Shown here: positions 33,151-42,518 of the stretch, piece by piece | Layout: each line of letters starts with the position of its first letter | How positions within the stretch are numbered: the first letter of the stretch is position 1 | Origin: Tissierellia bacterium | GTDB taxonomy: Bacteria > Bacillota > Clostridia > Peptostreptococcales > Acidaminobacteraceae | Direction: 5' to 3' | Assembly (NCBI GenBank): GCA_012838225.1 | Contig: DUPT01000034.1 | Span: 1 to 50,766 of the forward strand | DNA: 50,766 nt | The notes under the pieces: model-generated | What the model was told of the DNA's origin: nothing | Databases searched by the model: none | What the model saw: only the letters and a program-made list of their open reading frames with translations | Made by a program: the position numbers and the translations under genes

Positions 33151-35328
33151 ATGGAAAAAGGTATGATCACAAACGAACTGATCCATCAACCGATCAGTGA
33201 TACACTCGAGAAAAACTACTTGCCCTATGTGATGAGTGTCATTCTCTCACGGGCGCTACCGGAGATCGACGGCTTCAAACCCTCGCACCGAAAAATTCTC
33301 TACACGATGTATAAAATGGGCCTGCTAAAAGGCCTACGGACCAAATCGGCCAATGTAGTCGGACAAACGATGAAGCTCAATCCCCACGGGGATGAAGCCA
33401 TCTACGGCACATTGGTCCGTTTGAGTAAGGACAATGAGAGCTTGCTCTATCCCTATGTCGACTCCAAGGGGAACTTCGGCAAGGTCTACAGCCGCGATAT
33501 GAGCTATGCCGCCAGCCGCTATACCGAGGTCAAGCTCATGCCGATCGCCGAGGAGATCTTTACCGATGTCGATAAGGACACGGTCGATTTCGTTCCCAAT
33601 TACGATGGTACGATGTATGAGCCCTCGCTCCTGCCGGTCAAATTCCCGACGATTCTGACCAATCCGACCAAGGGGATCGCCGTCGGCATGGCCTCGAACA
33701 TCTGCTCGTTCAATCTGGGCGAGATCATCGATGCCACCATCGCCTTGACCAAGCATCCCCGCACCAATCTGCTCCGCTATATCACCGGTCCCGATTTTCC
33801 GACCGGCGGACTGATCCTTCGCGACGAAGCCGTGTTTAGGCAGATGATGGAGGAGGGGACAGGCACCTTTCGCATCCGGGGCAAATCAAGCTATAGCAAA
33901 AAAGACAATATCATCGAGATCACCGAGATCCCCTATACTACGACCAATGAAGCCATCATCGATAAGACGATCCAGTTGATCAAAGACGGCCTCATCAAAG
34001 AGATCAGTGATATCCGCGATGAAACCGGTCTGGCCGGGCCAAAGATCGCGATCGATCTAAAGCGCGGGGCCGATCCGGACAAGGTCCTGCACCGGCTCTA
34101 CCGCGATACGACGCTCGAGGATACCTTCAGCTGCAATTTCAATATCGTCCTCAACGGCTATCCGGCTCAGCTCGGTGTCCGCGGCATCCTGCAGAACTGG
34201 CTCGATTTTCGGATCGGTTGCTTTCGGCGAAAGGTCCGCTATGATCTGAGAAAATATGAGGACAAGCTCCATCTCATCCAGGGTCTGAAGAAGGTCCTGC
34301 TCGATATCGACCGGGTCATCAAGCTGATCCGTGAGACCAAACGAGAACGCGATGTCATCCCGCGGCTGATGGAGGCCTTTTCGCTCGATGAGATCCAAGC
34401 CGAATTCGTCGCCAATATCCGGCTGCGAAATATCAACCGGGAATATATCCAAAACCGGGTCGATGAGGAGCAGGAGCTGATCGAGCTGGTCGATTATTGG
34501 CGCAGCGTCTATAACAGCGATCAGCTGATCCTGGATCTGATCGTCAAGGAGCTGCGTGAGATCAAAAAGAAATACGATAAAGGCCGCCGCTCCGAGCTGA
34601 TCGAGCCGAGTCATGTGGAGATCGTCGAGGAAATCAAGGTCGAGGTCATCGAGGAACTGATCGCTTTTCGGACCTGGGAGAACTACCTCAAGCTGATCAC
34701 GCCGGCCTCATTAGAGCGTCATCCCGAGCAGCGACTCAAGGCCGAGGATGAGATCGTGCAGGAGCTGGCCATCGATTCCAGCTTCGATCTGCTGTTTTTT
34801 AGTGATCAGGGCAATGTCTATAAGTCCAAGGCCAATGCCATCGAGCAATCGCGGGCCAATGAGCTGGGCCAATACCTGCCGACGATCCTGGAGCTTGAGC
34901 CCAAGGAAGAGATCGTCCATATGGTGGCGACCAAGGACTATTCGGGCTATATGCTCTTCTTGTATGAAAACGGTAAGCTCGCCAAGATCCCGCTGGAATC
35001 CTATATCACCAAGACCAATCGGCGACAGCTGATCAATGCCTACTACACCGATGAGGCGCTGGTCCAGATGGCGTATATCCCCGAGGATCAGGATATTCTG
35101 ATCTACCGCTATGCCCAGCAAAAGGAGATGCTTCTGCTGCTGGATACGGCCATCATCAAGGAAAAGGTGACCCGCCACAGTCAGGGCGTCCAGGTGGTTC
35201 GGATGAATCGCCACGCCAGTGTGACGGCAATGGATGTCGTCGATGCCGATATGGCAGACAAGCTAAAAGCCCACCGGGTTCGGACCATACCGTCCTCAGG
35301 GACGGTGCGTAAACCATTCGATCGTTAG
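33151..35328 (+). CDS. parC: type IIA topoisomerase subunit A, ParC-like
   Basis: 725 aa. The DNA-cleaving subunit of topoisomerase IV or gyrase. The start of the family is seen (NYLPYVMSVILSRALPEIDG, FKPSHRKILYTM), the active-site Tyr124 lies in AASRYTE, and the breakage-reunion domain and coiled-coil tower follow, with a short C-terminal domain. It is shorter than GyrA and no GyrA box (QRRGGKG) is present, which favours the ParC-like branch. ATG 33151 lacks an obvious ribosome binding site. No B subunit gene is adjacent. murF follows after 8 nt. Confidence 0.85.
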   Translation: MEKGMITNELIHQPISDTLEKNYLPYVMSVILSRALPEIDGFKPSHRKILYTMYKMGLLKGLRTKSANVVGQTMKLNPHGDEAIYGTLVRLSKDNESLLYPYVDSKGNFGKVYSRDMSYAASRYTEVKLMPIAEEIFTDVDKDTVDFVPNYDGTMYEPSLLPVKFPTILTNPTKGIAVGMASNICSFNLGEIIDATIALTKHPRTNLLRYITGPDFPTGGLILRDEAVFRQMMEEGTGTFRIRGKSSYSKKDNIIEITEIPYTTTNEAIIDKTIQLIKDGLIKEISDIRDETGLAGPKIAIDLKRGADPDKVLHRLYRDTTLEDTFSCNFNIVLNGYPAQLGVRGILQNWLDFRIGCFRRKVRYDLRKYEDKLHLIQGLKKVLLDIDRVIKLIRETKRERDVIPRLMEAFSLDEIQAEFVANIRLRNINREYIQNRVDEEQELIELVDYWRSVYNSDQLILDLIVKELREIKKKYDKGRRSELIEPSHVEIVEEIKVEVIEELIAFRTWENYLKLITPASLERHPEQRLKAEDEIVQELAIDSSFDLLFFSDQGNVYKSKANAIEQSRANELGQYLPTILELEPKEEIVHMVATKDYSGYMLFLYENGKLAKIPLESYITKTNRRQLINAYYTDEALVQMAYIPEDQDILIYRYAQQKEMLLLLDTAIIKEKVTRHSQGVQVVRMNRHASVTAMDVVDADMADKLKAHRVRTIPSSGTVRKPFDR

Positions 35329-35336
35329 GAGAGACT

Positions 35337-36638
35337 ATGACGATTCTAGAGCGAATCATAAATCAGGAATTCACCGGGGTGTTTATCGACTCCCGGACGC
35401 CGATCGAGGGCGGTCTGTTTGTCCCGATCCGGGGCGAAAAGTTCAACGGCAACAGCTTTATCCAACAAGCCTTTGACGGCGGCGCCAAGGCCTCGCTCGT
35501 CGAAGAGAGCTACTATCAGGACAATGAGCATCGCTTACAGGGGCTGGATCTGATCGTCGTCCCCGATAGCCTGCAGGCCCTCCATCAGCTGGCCGCCGGC
35601 GTTAGGCGAGCACTCGATCCGATCGTCATCGGCATCACCGGCTCCAACGGCAAGACGACGCTTAAAAACATGCTGGAAAACATTTGCCGGACCAGCTATA
35701 AGACCCATGCCACCAAGGGCAATTTCAATAATGAGATCGGCCTGCCGCTGATGGTGCTCAATATGCCGCCCGATACCGAGATGCTGGTGCTTGAGATGGG
35801 CATGAGCTCTCCGGGGGAGATCGCTCTGCTGTCGCAGATCACCCGGCCGGATATCGCCGTCATCACCAATATCGGCACCTCACATATCGAGTTTTTTGCC
35901 GATCAGCGAGGGATCCTCGAGGCCAAGCTCGAGATCGTTTCGTTCATGGACGAGAAAGCCCCGCTCTATATCAATGCCAACGATCCGTTGCTGCGAGAGC
36001 ATGACTACGGCCGGCGACCGATCATTCGCTGTCAGCGTGATCAATTGAGCGATATCACCAGTCGCGACGGCTACTACGCCTATCGATTGGGAGACATCCG
36101 GGTGGATCTGAGCGTCCGAGGCGAGCACCAGGTGGATAATTCGCATCTGGCGGTCGCAGTTGGGCGAGATCTCGGGATCGAGCCGGCCAAGATCGAACAG
36201 GCCATCAGTCTCTATTCCGGAGCCGATATGCGCTTTGCCACCTTGATGGTGGGGGATCTGACGCTCATAAACGATGCCTATAATGCCAGTCCGCTCTCGA
36301 TGATCGCCTCGATCAAGACGATGCTGGATATGTCGGCCAAGCGGCGGATCGCCGTATTGGGTGATATTTTCGAATTGGGTCAACGGGCCAGATCCGAGCA
36401 TGAACAGATCGGTGCCTTTGAGGGGATAGCCGAGCTCGACGCCCTGTTTACCATCGGAGACTTTGCCAAATACATCGCACCGGAGCACCCGAACAGGCGT
36501 CACTACACCAATATCCAGCGGCTCAGTCAAGAGCTGCTGCAATTTGTCCGGCCGGGCGATCTGATCCTGGTCAAGGCATCGCGCGGGATGGAACTGGAGC
36601 GGGTCGTCCGCTATCTTGAGGAGAACTATGCTAAGTAA
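35337..36638 (+). CDS. murF: UDP-MurNAc-tripeptide-D-Ala-D-Ala ligase
   Basis: 433 aa. It adds D-Ala-D-Ala to the peptidoglycan precursor in the cytoplasm. P-loop GITGSNGKTT near 100-109; GNFNNEIGLPLMVLNM and LEMGMSSPGEIALL are MurF-specific; NDAYNASPLSM marks the later ligase domain. AGGAGAG precedes the ATG. It overlaps mraY by 11 bp. Confidence 0.95.
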   Translation: MTILERIINQEFTGVFIDSRTPIEGGLFVPIRGEKFNGNSFIQQAFDGGAKASLVEESYYQDNEHRLQGLDLIVVPDSLQALHQLAAGVRRALDPIVIGITGSNGKTTLKNMLENICRTSYKTHATKGNFNNEIGLPLMVLNMPPDTEMLVLEMGMSSPGEIALLSQITRPDIAVITNIGTSHIEFFADQRGILEAKLEIVSFMDEKAPLYINANDPLLREHDYGRRPIIRCQRDQLSDITSRDGYYAYRLGDIRVDLSVRGEHQVDNSHLAVAVGRDLGIEPAKIEQAISLYSGADMRFATLMVGDLTLINDAYNASPLSMIASIKTMLDMSAKRRIAVLGDIFELGQRARSEHEQIGAFEGIAELDALFTIGDFAKYIAPEHPNRRHYTNIQRLSQELLQFVRPGDLILVKASRGMELERVVRYLEENYAK

Positions 36639-37578
36639 TTTGATCCGTTTCGGCACGACACTTCTGGTGATGGTCGTCGGGCTGCAGCTACTGATACCGC
36701 TATTAAAGCGGCTGAACTTCGGACAGCCGGTCTATGATCTGGCGCCCGAATCTCATCAAAGAAAAGACGGCATCCCGACGATGGGAGGCATCAGCTTTAT
36801 CCTGGCCATCAGCCTGATCAGCTTGATTTTTCTCGGCGTTCGCGATGAGCATTTGTTTGTGCTGCTGGGGATGCTGCTGTTTGGACTGATCGGCTTTGTC
36901 GATGACATCATGAAGATCAGTGCCCGGGAGAACCAAAAGGGACTGAGCGAATGGCAAAAGATCGGCCTCCAGGTGATCGCGGCACTGATTTTGACGAGCC
37001 TGGTGCGAGAGCGGGCACAGAGTGTGATCGTGCCGTTTCTAAGCCGTCCGCTCGATCTTGGGCTGTTCTACTATCCGTTTGGGATCATCTTTATCCTGGC
37101 GGTGACAAACTCAGCCAATCTGACCGATGGGATCGATGGACTCCATGCCAGTGTCGCCTCGATCATGCTGGTCTTTTTTGGTCTGATCCTATGGCCCGAT
37201 GCTCAGAACTCACTGTTTGGACTGGCCGTCATATCGATCGCCGCCCTGATCGGCTACTTTTTGTATAATCGTTATCCGGCGGCTTTGTTTATGGGCGATA
37301 CCGGCTCGATGGCCATCGGCGGACTGATCGCGATGCTCTACCTGATCACCCGGACGCCGCTGTTTGCGCCGATCGTGTCGTTCATCTATGTCATCGAGAG
37401 CCTGAGTGTCATCCTGCAGCGGGTCTATTTCAAGAAGACCCGCCGGCGGATCTTTTTGATGGCCCCGATCCATCACCACTTCGAGCAAAAGGGATTTTCG
37501 GAAAATATGATCGTGATCCTGTTCTCGGCGGTGAGCGTGATCGGCTGTGTTGTAGCACTATTGATGTATTATGTGTAG
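36628..37578 (+). CDS. mraY: phospho-MurNAc-pentapeptide transferase
   Basis: 316 aa with about ten membrane segments. It moves phospho-MurNAc-pentapeptide to undecaprenyl phosphate, forming lipid I. Motifs: ESHQRKDGIPTMGGISF (about 35-51), VDDIMKI, NSANLTDGIDGLH with the catalytic Asp, and APIHHHFEQKGFSE. ATG 36628 lies in the end of murF with TTGAGGAG ahead. Confidence 0.96.
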   Translation: MLSNLIRFGTTLLVMVVGLQLLIPLLKRLNFGQPVYDLAPESHQRKDGIPTMGGISFILAISLISLIFLGVRDEHLFVLLGMLLFGLIGFVDDIMKISARENQKGLSEWQKIGLQVIAALILTSLVRERAQSVIVPFLSRPLDLGLFYYPFGIIFILAVTNSANLTDGIDGLHASVASIMLVFFGLILWPDAQNSLFGLAVISIAALIGYFLYNRYPAALFMGDTGSMAIGGLIAMLYLITRTPLFAPIVSFIYVIESLSVILQRVYFKKTRRRIFLMAPIHHHFEQKGFSENMIVILFSAVSVIGCVVALLMYYV

Positions 37579-37581
37579 CTT

Positions 37582-38886
37582 ATGAAACAAGTATTGATTA
37601 TCGGCTTCGGCAAGACCGGACAGGCCTTCTATGAACATGAAAAGGATCAGGCGATCATCAGTCTCTATGATGATCGACCGATCGATTTTTCTGAGCCCTA
37701 TTTGCCCTATGACGAGTCGCTTGAGTATGACTATGCCTTGATCTCGCCCGGTGTTTCGCCGACCCATCCGGTCTGGCAGCACTGCTTGGCCAGACAGATC
37801 CCGGTCTATGGTGAGATCGAATACGCCAGCCGAGAGCTAGAAGGCGACGTTATCGGCATCACCGGGACCAATGGGAAAACGACCACCACCACCTTGGTGT
37901 TTGAGATGCTGCGGCGCCACCACGAGCGCACCTTTCTAGCCGGCAATATCGGCTTTGCTTTGCTAAACTATGTGCCGCAGACTAGACCGGGAGATGTCTA
38001 TGTGACGGAGCTCAGCAGCTTTCAGCTCGAGACCACGGAGCGCTTTACGCCCCGGATCGCCGCCATCACCAATCTGACCCCGGATCATCTGCAGTGGCAT
38101 GGTACGATGGCCGATTATATCGACGCCAAATTCAAGATCTTTCAGAATATGCCCGATCTTCGGCAGGTGGTGATCAATCGCGACGACCCGAAGCTGATCG
38201 AGGCCCTGGTGACCAGAGGCTATCGGCCGGCTGATTTTACCGGCTTTTCTCATGAAATTGCCTTGGAGAGAGGTTGCTGGATCGAACAGGCCTCGTTGAT
38301 GGCCCGCTTTGATCGGGAAGAGCATATCCTGCCGGTGTCAGACATCGGCCTCCACGGCATCCACAATCTCGAGAACTGTCTGTGTGCGGTGACCATTGCC
38401 AAGCTGGCCGGGGTGTCAAACGACGATATCCGAGCCGTCCTGCGCGAGTTTACCGGCATCGCTCATCGCTATGAGGTGATGGGGGAGAAGGGCGAGCGGC
38501 GCTTTATCAATGACTCGAAGGCGACCAATCCTGATTCGACGATCCCGGCCCTCAAATCGATCACTCGGCCGACGGTCTGGATCGCCGGTGGGATGGACAA
38601 GGGGTCTGATTTTTCGGCCATGTTCGATTATGCCAAGGACAAGATCGAAGGATTGATCCTCTTCGGCGAGAATAAACGACTGATGGAATTGGCGGCTAGA
38701 GGTGCCGGACTAAGCGCTATCACCCTGGTCGATGATCTCGATCAGGCTTTCGCGCTCGCCATCGAATCCTCGGGCCCGGGGTATGATATACTGTTATCAC
38801 CGGCCAGTGCTTCCTGGGATATGTATCCCAATTTCGAAGCCCGCGGGGAACATTTTAGACAACTAGTCGGAGCTTGGCATGTTTAA
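37582..38886 (+). CDS. murD: UDP-MurNAc-L-alanine-D-glutamate ligase
   Basis: 434 aa. It adds D-Glu to UDP-MurNAc-L-Ala. The N-terminal Rossmann domain starts VLIIGFGKTGQAF; the P-loop is GITGTNGKTTTT; NLTPDHLQWHGT, GIAHRYEVMG and NDSKATNPDST are MurD hallmarks. It is 3 nt after mraY without a clear ribosome binding site and overlaps ftsW by 8 bp, so coupling in the operon is likely. Confidence 0.95.
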   Translation: MKQVLIIGFGKTGQAFYEHEKDQAIISLYDDRPIDFSEPYLPYDESLEYDYALISPGVSPTHPVWQHCLARQIPVYGEIEYASRELEGDVIGITGTNGKTTTTTLVFEMLRRHHERTFLAGNIGFALLNYVPQTRPGDVYVTELSSFQLETTERFTPRIAAITNLTPDHLQWHGTMADYIDAKFKIFQNMPDLRQVVINRDDPKLIEALVTRGYRPADFTGFSHEIALERGCWIEQASLMARFDREEHILPVSDIGLHGIHNLENCLCAVTIAKLAGVSNDDIRAVLREFTGIAHRYEVMGEKGERRFINDSKATNPDSTIPALKSITRPTVWIAGGMDKGSDFSAMFDYAKDKIEGLILFGENKRLMELAARGAGLSAITLVDDLDQAFALAIESSGPGYDILLSPASASWDMYPNFEARGEHFRQLVGAWHV

Positions 38887-39979
38887 AAAAATGAACTGGG
38901 GAATCCTGATTCCCGTCTTGTTGTTGTTGGCGATCGGTTGGATCCTCGTCCTCAGCTCCTCGACCTATTATGCGATGCACCAGTTTTCCACCACCAATCG
39001 ATTCATGTTTGTTCGCAGTCACAGTATCTATATCGGTCTGGGGCTGCTTGTCATGCTGATCGCCTATAAAGTCAACTATAAGATCTATAACAATATCGTC
39101 CTGGTCGGACTGCTGTGTGTCTTTGCTCTGATCTTGATGCTGATGACCTTTATGTTTGATATCGGCAAGGAGGCTCACCGCTGGATCGTGATCGGCTCTC
39201 AGACCTTCATGCCGGTCGATGTGGCCAAAATCGCCATGATCTTTGCCTTGGCCTATTCACTGTCCCATTTCAAGCCGAAGCGAAATAAGATCCTGGCCAT
39301 CCTGATCCATTCGATCTATCCGGGTATTTTGATGATGATCTCCTTCCTTCAGCCCCACTTCAGCTCGGTCATGACCCTGGCGATCACCTATGGTGTGATG
39401 CTGCTGGTCGGCTTCAGTTCGACCCTGCTGGTGGTCGGAGTCGGGGCCGGACTGGGGGCGGCCCTCTTCACCGGAGCCTATCTGATGGGCTACCGGGTGC
39501 AGCGGATCGAATCGTTTACCGCCGGTCTTGAAAATGTCGATTCAGCGTCTGATCAGGTGCGGTATTCGATCCTGGCCATTTCTTCGGGCGGGATCTTTGG
39601 GATCGGGCCGGGCAAGAGCGTCTTCAATAAGATGTATATCCCCGAGCCCCACAACGATATGATCATGAGTACGCTCGGCGAGGAGTTTGGACTGATCGGC
39701 AATCTGACGGTGCTGCTGCTGATGTTTATCCTCATATGGAATCTGATCCGGGTGGCCTATCAGTCCCGAAGTGAATTCGGCCGACTGGTCGTTCTGGGGA
39801 TCGCCTGTGTCATCTTTCTTCAGATGGCGATCAATATGGGGACGGCGCTCGGGATCGGTCCGCCGACCGGCGTGTCACTGCCCTTTATCAGTTTTGGCGG
39901 CACCAATCTGGTGGCTCTGATGGCGCTGATCGGCGTGGCGCTCAATGTCCACGAGGTCGACTCGACGAGCGAATGGTAG
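38879..39979 (+). CDS. ftsW: SEDS-family peptidoglycan polymerase FtsW
   Basis: 366 aa with ten predicted membrane segments. SEDS features: the N-terminal LLLLAIGWILVLSSST, HRWIVIGSQTFMPVDVAKIA, SGGIFGIGPGKS and PHNDMIMSTLGEEFGLIG, and PTGVSLPFISFGGTNL near the end. FtsW polymerises septal glycan with a class B PBP. The position between murD and ftsQ favours FtsW over RodA. No partner PBP is in the window. Confidence 0.93.
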   Translation: MFKKMNWGILIPVLLLLAIGWILVLSSSTYYAMHQFSTTNRFMFVRSHSIYIGLGLLVMLIAYKVNYKIYNNIVLVGLLCVFALILMLMTFMFDIGKEAHRWIVIGSQTFMPVDVAKIAMIFALAYSLSHFKPKRNKILAILIHSIYPGILMMISFLQPHFSSVMTLAITYGVMLLVGFSSTLLVVGVGAGLGAALFTGAYLMGYRVQRIESFTAGLENVDSASDQVRYSILAISSGGIFGIGPGKSVFNKMYIPEPHNDMIMSTLGEEFGLIGNLTVLLLMFILIWNLIRVAYQSRSEFGRLVVLGIACVIFLQMAINMGTALGIGPPTGVSLPFISFGGTNLVALMALIGVALNVHEVDSTSEW

Positions 39980-39988
39980 GAGCGAGGT

Positions 39989-40690
39989 ATGCGTAGACTG
40001 GCTCAATTGATCCTATTCTCCTTCATCTTATTTGGACTGATCTATGTGGTCGGTTTCTCGCCGTTGTTTTTGATCAAGCAGATCGATGTGCGGGGGTCGA
40101 GTCTTCCAAGTGAGGAGATCATTGCCGCCGCCGGTATCAAATCTGATCAAAATCTTCTCTTTTATCGGACTGAGAACGGCGTCAACAATCTGACCCAGGA
40201 TGCCAGGATCCGATCGGTCATCATTACCAAAGACTATCCCGATCGGCTCGAGATCCAGGTGGATAACCGCGAGCCGTTTGTCAATATCCACGGCGGAGGC
40301 GGCATCATCACGCTCGATAGCAATGGTCTTGTCATCATGATCAATCAGCCGGATGAATCGCTGATCCAGATGCGTGGCTTTGATGTCACGGAAGCAAGCC
40401 TGGGGGAACCGATCGTCTCGAGTGAGGCCGCCACTCTGAAAAAGGCGCTCGATCTGGCCAATCTGGTGTCACAGACCAATCTGGAGCATACGCTTATCAC
40501 CTATGAAGAAGCCCATCTCATCCTTCGGATCGGTGAAGACTGGAAGATCAAATTCGGCTCAGCCAATCAGATCGAGGCGCAGTTTAGTGCCTTTAAGGCG
40601 ATGTATGATCATCTGATGGCTCAAGGGACCCTCGGCGGCGAGATCGATGTGACCAATGCCGATATCGCTGTCTTTAAACCGTTTGAATAG
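39989..40690 (+). CDS. ftsQ: cell division protein FtsQ/DivIB
   Basis: 233 aa. A short cytoplasmic start and one membrane helix (about 7-27) are followed by a POTRA domain (IKQIDVRGSSLPSEEIIAAAGI) and the FtsQ domain (RIRSVIITKDYPDRLEIQV, REPFVNI). It is part of the divisome that ties septal wall synthesis to the ring. GGAG lies before the ATG, 9 nt after ftsW. murG, murC and murB, often found between these genes, are absent. Confidence 0.9.
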   Translation: MRRLAQLILFSFILFGLIYVVGFSPLFLIKQIDVRGSSLPSEEIIAAAGIKSDQNLLFYRTENGVNNLTQDARIRSVIITKDYPDRLEIQVDNREPFVNIHGGGGIITLDSNGLVIMINQPDESLIQMRGFDVTEASLGEPIVSSEAATLKKALDLANLVSQTNLEHTLITYEEAHLILRIGEDWKIKFGSANQIEAQFSAFKAMYDHLMAQGTLGGEIDVTNADIAVFKPFE

Positions 40691-40697
40691 AGGAAGC

Positions 40698-41414
40698 ATG
40701 AAACGCCCCACGATCACAAAATTTCAAAAGCATACCTTGTGGATCGTTCCGGTCTGTATCCTGTTAGGCCTGTTTATTGCCATGCAGTACAAGCAGTTTC
40801 AGTCGGAGCTTGAGATCGGGGGGACCTCAGCCAATTACGCCACCCTGTCGCGCCAATACAATGAACTGAAGATCCAAAAGGAAATTCTGGAGAGCGATAT
40901 CGAACAGCTCCAAAAGCAGTTGGATCAATCGATTACCGGGGGCGACCCCGAGAGCTTGACACCGGAGCTGCGTGAAGAGCTGCAGTACTATATGATGGCC
41001 GGCGGTTTTACCGATGTCAGCGGCCAGGGCATCACGATCCAGTTCGATCTGCCCGATGCCGAAAATGTGATCAATGCCGATCACTTCTATCAGGAGCTGG
41101 TGCTCCTGACAAATGAGCTCCATGCCGCCGGAGCCGAAGCGATATCCATCAATGACGAGCGGATCATTGCCAATAGTGAGATCCGCCTGGCCGGCAGTGC
41201 CATCATGATCAATGGTCAGTCCCGCCGGGCGCCGTTTGAGATCAAAGCGATCGGTGATATGGATACCTTGGAGGGGGCGCTGTCGATGCGGTTTGGCTTT
41301 ATCGAACGCGTTCGCAGCAATGGCTATTTTATCGAGGTCCGAAAAAGTGAAGCGGTCGAGATCGCCAAATATCCGACCAAGCCGTTCTTTCGCCACGCGG
41401 AGCTCAAGCAATGA
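40698..41414 (+). CDS. DUF881 family membrane protein, copy 1
   Basis: 238 aa. An N-terminal anchor (about 11-28), a coiled coil (about 45-75, LSRQYNELKIQKEILESD), then the DUF881 domain with LQYYMMAGGFTDVSGQGITI, LVLLTNELHAAGAEAISIND and RIIANSEIR. DUF881 proteins sit near ftsQ and ftsZ in many Gram-positives; their exact role is unknown. ATG 40698 has GAGGAAG ahead. It overlaps the next DUF881 gene by 4 bp. Confidence 0.9.
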   Translation: MKRPTITKFQKHTLWIVPVCILLGLFIAMQYKQFQSELEIGGTSANYATLSRQYNELKIQKEILESDIEQLQKQLDQSITGGDPESLTPELREELQYYMMAGGFTDVSGQGITIQFDLPDAENVINADHFYQELVLLTNELHAAGAEAISINDERIIANSEIRLAGSAIMINGQSRRAPFEIKAIGDMDTLEGALSMRFGFIERVRSNGYFIEVRKSEAVEIAKYPTKPFFRHAELKQ

Positions 41415-42124
41415 TTGCCCAAAAGAAGCTGCGCCTGGCCCTACTGTGGTTTTTGGCCGGCCTGATCATGGCGGCCTATATCATGATCCTTCAGCGCTCG
41501 CCCGATTATCCCGATATGAGTGAGCTGGCCGACTTGAAAAAGCAGATCGTCAGTCTACAATCGGATAATCAGCGACTCGAAGCCAATCTGGCCGATCTTC
41601 AGGACAGCCTGCGAGACACGTATCAGTCGATCGAGGAGGGACTATCCCCCGAGGAGCTGTTGCTAAAGGATATTGCCGATTATCGGCTGCTGGCCGGCTA
41701 TGAAGAGGTCACAGGTGAGGGAGTGGTGGTGCTGTTGACCGACTCCAATGCCCCGTTGGCACAGGATCAAAACCCCAATCGGCTGATCGTGCACGACCGC
41801 GATATCACGATGATCATCAATGAGCTGAGAAATGCCGGAGCCGAGGCCATCAGCGTCAATGGCCAGCGCTATATCATCAATCGATCGGAGCTCTACTGCA
41901 ATGGTCCGACCATTCGGATCAACGATCAGTGGTTTGCACAGCCGTTTATCATTGAAGCCATCGGCTCGAGGCGAGAGCTGTTGGCGGCGATCAATTCCAA
42001 TACTTCCTATGCCTTTGGCCTAAAAACCAGGGGGATATTCATTGAAGCCAATACCAGCTTATATCTGACGATCCCGGCCTATGACGGATCCGACTATGAG
42101 CATCTACGAACGGAGGACCTATGA
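41411..42124 (+). CDS. DUF881 family membrane protein, copy 2
   Basis: 237 aa, a diverged relative of the preceding gene: N-terminal anchor (about 10-27), coiled coil (about 38-75), then LLAGYEEVTGEGVVVLL, NELRNAGAEAISVNGQRYI and the domain end YAFGLKTRGIFIEA. Shared motifs such as NELxNAGAEAISxN show that the pair arose by duplication, as in other Clostridia. Both neighbours overlap by 4 bp. Confidence 0.9.
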   Translation: MIAQKKLRLALLWFLAGLIMAAYIMILQRSPDYPDMSELADLKKQIVSLQSDNQRLEANLADLQDSLRDTYQSIEEGLSPEELLLKDIADYRLLAGYEEVTGEGVVVLLTDSNAPLAQDQNPNRLIVHDRDITMIINELRNAGAEAISVNGQRYIINRSELYCNGPTIRINDQWFAQPFIIEAIGSRRELLAAINSNTSYAFGLKTRGIFIEANTSLYLTIPAYDGSDYEHLRTEDL

Positions 42125-42450
42125 TACTGGCCATCTTTGGATTATTGCTCGGTTTGGTGATCGGCTTCTTGTTGCCGATCGGGATCCCGGGCGGTCTCAG
42201 CATCTATTTGTCGGTCGGTATCCTATCGGCCCTGGACTCGATCTTTGGCGGGGTCCGAGCCACCCTGGAGAATACCTTCGACAATATGCTGTTTTTGACC
42301 GGCTTTATCACCAATACCTTATTGGGCCTTTTTTTGGCCTTTATCGGCAATCGGTTGGGCATTCCGCTCTACTATAGTGCGGTGTTTGTGTTTGGAACCA
42401 GACTGTTCCAAAACTTCGCAAAAATAAGAAGATATATAATAAATCGTTGA
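42121..42450 (+). CDS. sbp: small basic membrane protein, DUF1290 (Sbp)
   Basis: 109 aa with three to four membrane segments. It matches the Sbp family found before ftsZ: GFLLPIGIPGGLSIYLSVGI, SALDSIFGGVRA and NTLLGLFLAFIGNRLGIPLYYSA (read in two parts). The function is unknown. It is coupled to the second DUF881 gene and ends at the ftsZ promoter. Confidence 0.9.
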   Translation: MILAIFGLLLGLVIGFLLPIGIPGGLSIYLSVGILSALDSIFGGVRATLENTFDNMLFLTGFITNTLLGLFLAFIGNRLGIPLYYSAVFVFGTRLFQNFAKIRRYIINR

Positions 42451-42454
42451 ACTA

Positions 42455-42483
42455 TTTACAATTATTATGCTATTATATATAAT
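42455..42483 (+). promoter_or_regulatory. ftsZ promoter
   Basis: TTTACA (42455-42460) and TATAAT (42478-42483) with a 17-bp spacer in a very AT-rich gap. Transcription would start near 42490, giving a 29-nt leader with AAGGAGG. Confidence 0.9.
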
Positions 42484-42518
42484 AGGTGCAATGGACATAT
42501 AAATTCAAGGAGGATTGC

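Noticed and set aside
35289..35306. Perfect 7-bp hairpin near the end of the topoisomerase gene
   Set aside because: It lies within the coding sequence, is not followed by a T-run, and a good ribosome binding site for murF follows, so it is not a terminator.
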